Assembly (NCBI GenBank): GCA_024644285.1
Contig: JAHELH010000066.1
Coordinates: forward strand, 1-10,070
Reading direction: 5' to 3'
From: Paracoccaceae bacterium
Lineage (GTDB): Bacteria > Pseudomonadota > Alphaproteobacteria > Rhodobacterales > Rhodobacteraceae
Length of the DNA stretch: 10,070 nucleotides
The notes below the pieces were generated by a model. It did no database searches. It saw only the letters and a list, made by a program, of their open reading frames with translations, and had not been told where the DNA came from. The position numbers were made by a program, and so were the translations under genes. Numbering within the stretch: position 1 is the stretch's first letter; the number at the start of each line of letters is the position of its first letter. Shown one piece after another: positions 7,352-10,070 of the stretch.

Positions 7352-7755
7352 TGCGACATCTGATCTGGATCGCGACCCTGTTGCCTGGCACCGCCTTCGG
7401 GCAGGCCGCCACCGGCTGGGGCAATGTCGGCAAGCAGGACGACAAGGGGTTTTCCTGGACCGATCCCCTGTGGCCCGACTTCTGGATGGCTTGGACGCCG
7501 GCGACTTTCGCGCTGTTCTGCGGCATCTTCGGCGCCATCGCCTTCGTCGCCGTGCTGGAGGTCTGGAAATATCCTGACGGGCTGGAACGCAAGGGCATCC
7601 TCGGGCTGACCACCACGCTTGGCGACCGGCTGTTCATCACGCTACTTGGCTCGGCCTACATCTTCCTGGCGTGGCTCGGCTTCGTCGGCCAGCCGATCTG
7701 GATCCCGCTCTTCATCGCGATCGCCTGGGGGATCTTCGTGTTCTGGAAGATCTGA
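7348..7755 (+). CDS. DUF2160 small membrane protein (GlpU-like)
   Basis: A 135-residue membrane protein that closes the transport operon. It begins with a signal-like hydrophobic segment (residues ~4-20, ending near GQA), then an aromatic-rich stretch around FSWTDPLWPDFWMAW, and three hydrophobic helices (~50-72, 92-112, 115-133) ending FWKI. The composition, EVWKYPDGLER and the position after GlpQ-type permeases match the DUF2160 family, GlpU in the Rhizobium glycerol transporter. Its biochemical role is not known; the tight conservation with this transporter suggests an accessory subunit or assembly factor. The first ATG (7348) is chosen because it forms the same ATGA overlap as the two junctions before it; the next codon is also ATG (7351) and would shorten the protein by one residue. 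Confidence 0.88.
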   Translation: MMRHLIWIATLLPGTAFGQAATGWGNVGKQDDKGFSWTDPLWPDFWMAWTPATFALFCGIFGAIAFVAVLEVWKYPDGLERKGILGLTTTLGDRLFITLLGSAYIFLAWLGFVGQPIWIPLFIAIAWGIFVFWKI

Positions 7756-7757
7756 CG

Positions 7758-7779
7758 GCGCGGCCGGCCTGGCCCGCGC
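7758..7779 (+). terminator. Possible GC-rich terminator stem after the transport operon
   Basis: GCGCGG (7758-7763) pairs with CCGCGC (7774-7779), with two further C-G pairs possible past a one-base bulge, 2 nt after the DUF2160 stop. No T-run follows, so termination would be weak or factor-dependent. It lies between the transporter and the BlaI-type gene and may mark the operon boundary. GC-rich stems also occur by chance in such DNA. Confidence 0.3.
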
Positions 7780-7800
7780 AGATTCACATCACTTGGTGGC

Positions 7801-8199
7801 ATGATGAGAAAGAGACGCGCAGCAAACCTTCTGACCGAGGTCGAGCTGGAATTCATGACCGCGCTGTGGGCGTTGGGCAGGGGTTCGGTGCGCGACATTC
7901 TCGACCGTCTGCCCGAGGGGCGCGCGCTGGCCTATACGTCAGGGGCGACCGTGATGCGGATCCTCGACGACAAAGGCTTCGTGGAAAGCACCAAGGAAGG
8001 AAATGTTCTAGTATACGAGCCGGTTTTGGCCAAGGATGAATACCAAAAGAGGTCCCTGGAGAACCTGTCCAAGACCCTGTTCGACGATACCCCGGCCAAT
8101 CTGGTCGTCCGGCTGGTCGATGACGGCGGTCTGTCTGACGAGGAACTCGAGGAGATTCGCGCGATATTGAACAGAAGGCTCGGAGACCATGACCGCTAG
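7801..8199 (+). CDS. BlaI/MecI/CopY family transcriptional repressor
   Basis: A 132-residue winged-helix repressor of the family that controls beta-lactamase and copper genes and is inactivated by proteolysis through a BlaR1-type partner. The N-terminal half starts with LTEVELEFMTALWALG (residues ~11-26), then the helix-turn-helix region SVRDILDRL to TSGATVMRILDDKGFV (~29-61) and a wing (STKEGNVLVYEP). The C-terminal ~50 residues (SLENLSKTLFDDTPANLV, then LSDEELEEIRAIL) form the usual dimerisation helices. Two ATGs lie in tandem (7801 and 7804), with GGTGG at 7795-7799; either could be used. Its 3' end overlaps the M56 protease gene by 11 nt, the classical repressor/protease arrangement. No beta-lactamase or copper gene is in view, so the target promoters are unknown. 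Confidence 0.9.
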   Translation: MMRKRRAANLLTEVELEFMTALWALGRGSVRDILDRLPEGRALAYTSGATVMRILDDKGFVESTKEGNVLVYEPVLAKDEYQKRSLENLSKTLFDDTPANLVVRLVDDGGLSDEELEEIRAILNRRLGDHDR

Positions 8200-9298
8200 A
8201 CTTGCCCTGGACCTCTATATCGACGCCAACCTGATCCTGATTCTGACCGTCCTGCTGGTGGCCGTCATGCGGGCCGCTCAGAGGCTCGGACGCGCCCGAT
8301 GCACGCACCGCGCACAATTGACCTTGTTGCAGACCGCGCTGGTCTGCGCGCTGCTCAGCCCGGTCCTGGCGACAGGTCTCGGCGCCGCTCTGTCGGCTGT
8401 TTCTCCTGGGGCGACGCTGAACGCCACCGATCTCGCAGTTTCCACGTATCTGCGTGGCGGACTCGACATACCCGCCACGGAGTTCGAGGCCTGGCTGGAC
8501 ACGCGGGCGCAGCTGACAGAGGCGTTTCTGGCGCAGGGCTCCGCCCCCGCGATGCTGCTGGCGGCCGGATTGCTGGGCGGCGCGGTGCTGATGCTCATCC
8601 GGCTTGCACGGGCCGCTCTGGCCGTGCGCCGCGGGCTGGCCCAAGGCTTTCTCTGGCGCCGTTCCGGCAGCGTCGACATTCATCTCAGCGACCATGTGGC
8701 GATCCCCTATGCCGTGCGCGGCCTGCGCCGCTACCACGTGGTGCTGCCCAGCGGCGTTCTGGTCCGGACGGCAGACCTGCGCATCGCCCTGGCGCACGAG
8801 TTCCAACATATCCGCCAGGGTGACACCGCGGTCGAGCTGTTTCTCGAGTTGCTGCGCCCGCTGTTTTTCTGGAACCCCGCCTACCTGATTCTCAAGCGCG
8901 GCTTCGAAAGGACGCAGGAGATGGCCTGCGACGAACGCGTGCTGGACCGGCTGGGGATCGGCGCCCAGGAATACGCGGCCTGCCTGCTACGGTTTTGCGG
9001 CAGGCGCGGCGGCGCGACCCGCGGGCAGGCTCTGGGCGTGGCGCTGGTTCGATGGACGTCTCACGGCAAGCGGCGCGCGGCGTCGCGGGAGCTTCAACAG
9101 CGTTTCCGATCGTTGAGCGACGTCCGGCCGCCCGGGCGCACCCGTCCGGTCCTGCGCGGCGCGGCGATGGGCGTCTTCGCGACGCTGCTCGCCCTGTCGG
9201 TTGCCGGCCTGCAAAGCCCGCCCGACTGGAGCCATGAGCGTCTGATGCTGTCGACCGTCGTGAACCTGGAGCGGCTGGAGGCGCGCAACCGGCCTTGA
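8189..9298 (+). CDS. M56 (BlaR1-type) membrane metalloprotease without sensor domain
   Basis: A 369-residue integral membrane protease expected to cleave, directly or indirectly, the BlaI-type repressor encoded by the overlapping gene. Hydrophobic segments are near residues 11-29, 45-69, 117-140 and 323-342. The zinc site is the gluzincin motif H203-EFQ-H207, with E244 in QEMACDE as the third ligand. Proteins such as BlaR1 carry a ~250-residue extracellular ligand-binding domain after the last helix; here only ~25 residues follow it, so the sensor is missing. The ~45-residue stretch between helices 2 and 3 is the largest candidate outside loop. ATG 8189 has GGAG at 8182-8185 and overlaps the repressor gene by 11 nt. 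The active-site residues are intact, so this is not an obvious pseudogene; the signal must enter in another way or through a partner. Confidence 0.88.
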   Translation: MTARLALDLYIDANLILILTVLLVAVMRAAQRLGRARCTHRAQLTLLQTALVCALLSPVLATGLGAALSAVSPGATLNATDLAVSTYLRGGLDIPATEFEAWLDTRAQLTEAFLAQGSAPAMLLAAGLLGGAVLMLIRLARAALAVRRGLAQGFLWRRSGSVDIHLSDHVAIPYAVRGLRRYHVVLPSGVLVRTADLRIALAHEFQHIRQGDTAVELFLELLRPLFFWNPAYLILKRGFERTQEMACDERVLDRLGIGAQEYAACLLRFCGRRGGATRGQALGVALVRWTSHGKRRAASRELQQRFRSLSDVRPPGRTRPVLRGAAMGVFATLLALSVAGLQSPPDWSHERLMLSTVVNLERLEARNRP

Positions 9299-9315
9299 CC
9301 CGCACGGCGCGCCAG

Positions 9316-9335
9316 AATTGAACGGACGTTCGATT
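9316..9335. promoter_or_regulatory. Near-perfect palindrome, operator or hairpin candidate
   Basis: The arms 9316-9324 (AATTGAACG) and 9327-9335 (CGTTCGATT) are reverse complements apart from one position, around a 2-nt GA centre. It lies 17 nt after the protease stop codon and about 190 nt before the lactonase start. The dyad suits an operator for a dimeric regulator; as RNA it would form a stem with one G-U pair and a small loop, without a T-run. Function is unassigned. Confidence 0.4.
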
Positions 9336-9385
9336 CCGGGCGGCACCACGCACACCGCTGGTCTTGCCGGAAGGTCTGTGCTGAT

Positions 9386-9520
9386 ATGCGTCCTGTTCGG
9401 AGCCACCGCGCCATGACCGAGGGTCCCATGCCGAAGATGCCCGAAGACCACCGTTTCGTCCGCTGGTTCGCGCCGGACGATTTTCGCTCGAAGGGGCACT
9501 GCACCACGAACGGACGCTAG
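9386..9520 (+). CDS. Doubtful small ORF, 44 codons
   Basis: ATG 9386 to TAG 9518-9520 encodes a 44-residue, charged, non-membrane peptide of no family I recognise, containing internal methionines and an RFVRWFAPDD stretch. A GGAAGG at 9369-9374 is 11 nt upstream, rather far. About four fifths of third codon positions are G or C, as expected for a real gene here but also for non-coding DNA of this composition. It ends 5 nt before the lactonase start, so it could be a leader peptide, a remnant of a longer gene, or chance. The rest of 9299-9525 holds a near-perfect palindrome and no convincing promoter. Confidence 0.15.
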   Translation: MRPVRSHRAMTEGPMPKMPEDHRFVRWFAPDDFRSKGHCTTNGR

Positions 9521-9525
9521 CGCGC

Positions 9526-10070
9526 GTGGGCACAGAGATCACATGCGTCGCCCCGACGCGCAGCCGCATAGGCGAGGGGGCGGTCTGGGACGACAGAGCG
9601 CAGGCGCTCTGGTGGGTCGACATCCCTGCCGGGCGGATTTTCCGCTATGACCCTCTGACCGGCGAGAACCGCAGCCATGACTTCGGCGAGCCGGTGGGCT
9701 GTCTGGCGGTGCGCGAGAGCGGCGGGCTGGTCGTGGCGGCGAAGTCCGGCTTCTGGTTCTACGACCCGGTAACCGGCGCGCGGCAGGAAATCCAAGACCC
9801 CGAGGCGCATCTGCCCGGCAACCGCTTCAACGACGGCGCCACGGATGCGCAGGGGCGGTTCTGGGCCGGGACGATGAAGGACGGCGGCACGCCCGAGCCA
9901 CTGGGCGCGTTTTATCGGCTGGACCCCGATCTGAGCGTGACCAAGTGGCGCGACGGCATCTTCACGACGAACGGCCTGGCGTTCTCCCCGGGCGGCGAGC
10001 GGATGTATTTCTCCGACAGCAACGCAGAGATACGCACGATATGGGTCTGCGATTACGACGGCGAGACCGG
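9526..10070 (+). CDS. SMP-30/gluconolactonase/LRE family protein (3' partial)
   Basis: The first ~181 residues of a six-bladed beta-propeller lactonase; the gene runs off the right edge. The family hydrolyses sugar lactones to sugar acids using a divalent metal. Visible residues, by comparison with human SMP-30, are E17 in IGEGAVWD (metal), N99-R100-F-N102-D103-G (substrate and active-site strand), WAGTM, N149 in TTNGLAFSP (metal) and MYFSDS. The final metal-ligand Asp near residue 200 lies beyond the window. GTG 9526 is chosen because it is the first usual start codon after the in-frame stop at 9382-9384 and gives the normal N-terminus; its ribosome binding site is poor. It fits a pathway in which the upstream dehydrogenase makes a lactone or oxidised sugar, though the BlaI/M56 genes lie between. 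Confidence 0.9.
   Translation, partial: MGTEITCVAPTRSRIGEGAVWDDRAQALWWVDIPAGRIFRYDPLTGENRSHDFGEPVGCLAVRESGGLVVAAKSGFWFYDPVTGARQEIQDPEAHLPGNRFNDGATDAQGRFWAGTMKDGGTPEPLGAFYRLDPDLSVTKWRDGIFTTNGLAFSPGGERMYFSDSNAEIRTIWVCDYDGET

Noticed and set aside
7787..7806. CATCA...TGATG inverted repeat over the BlaI-type start codons
   Set aside because: Only 5-base arms 10 nt apart, partly made by the tandem ATGATG. No TACA/TGTA core as in known BlaI operators.
8987..9623. Minus-strand frames at 8892-9623 and 8987-9499 across the gap before the lactonase
   Set aside because: Most of their length is antisense to the protease gene, the sequence is arginine/proline-rich with no recognisable domain, and they do not end or start at meaningful boundaries.
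1..10070. CRISPR array, tRNA, transposase or attachment repeat
   Set aside because: Reading both strands I found no spaced direct repeats, cloverleaf, transposase-like protein or terminal inverted repeats.

Overview
The window is GC-rich (by eye around 64-65 %), densely coded DNA with every convincing gene on the + strand. Codon use, protein relationships and the GlpV/GlpS-type transporter suggest an alphaproteobacterium, most likely Rhodobacterales/Rhodobacteraceae. The taxonomic call is an inference. No RNA gene, insertion sequence, CRISPR array or origin is visible.

Region 1 (1-1617) holds two catabolic enzymes: the C-terminal part of an IolE-like TIM-barrel sugar isomerase/epimerase/dehydratase, cut by the window edge, and a complete Gfo/Idh/MocA NAD(P)-dependent dehydrogenase 12 nt behind it. 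Region 2 (1618-1729) is a regulatory gap. It carries a perfect AT-rich inverted repeat abutting a consensus -35 box, then a small hairpin and a strong ribosome binding site.

Region 3 (1730-7755) is a complete ABC importer in the order substrate-binding protein, ATPase 1, ATPase 2, permease 1, permease 2, DUF2160 membrane protein. These are the components of the glycerol transporter described in Rhizobium leguminosarum (GlpV, GlpS, GlpT, GlpP, GlpQ, GlpU), but no glycerol kinase or glycerol-3-phosphate dehydrogenase is in view. The five genes after the binding protein are joined by a 1-nt gap or ATGA overlaps, and strong stem-loops separate them from the binding-protein gene. The two ATPases are complementary in their defects: ATPase 1 lacks the H-loop histidine and ATPase 2 lacks a normal signature motif. 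Together these predict one degenerate and one competent ATP site.

Region 4 (7801-9298) is a BlaI/MecI-type repressor overlapping an M56 (BlaR1-type) membrane metalloprotease that lacks any C-terminal sensor domain. Region 5 (9299-9525) is mostly non-coding, with a near-perfect palindrome and a doubtful 44-codon ORF. It leads into an SMP-30/gluconolactonase-family lactonase cut by the right edge.

The cluster reads as uptake of a polyol, sugar or sugar derivative followed by oxidation (dehydrogenase), lactone opening (lactonase) and isomerisation or dehydration (TIM barrel). The BlaI/M56 pair is either a separate cassette or a local regulator. The substrate cannot be read from the sequence.
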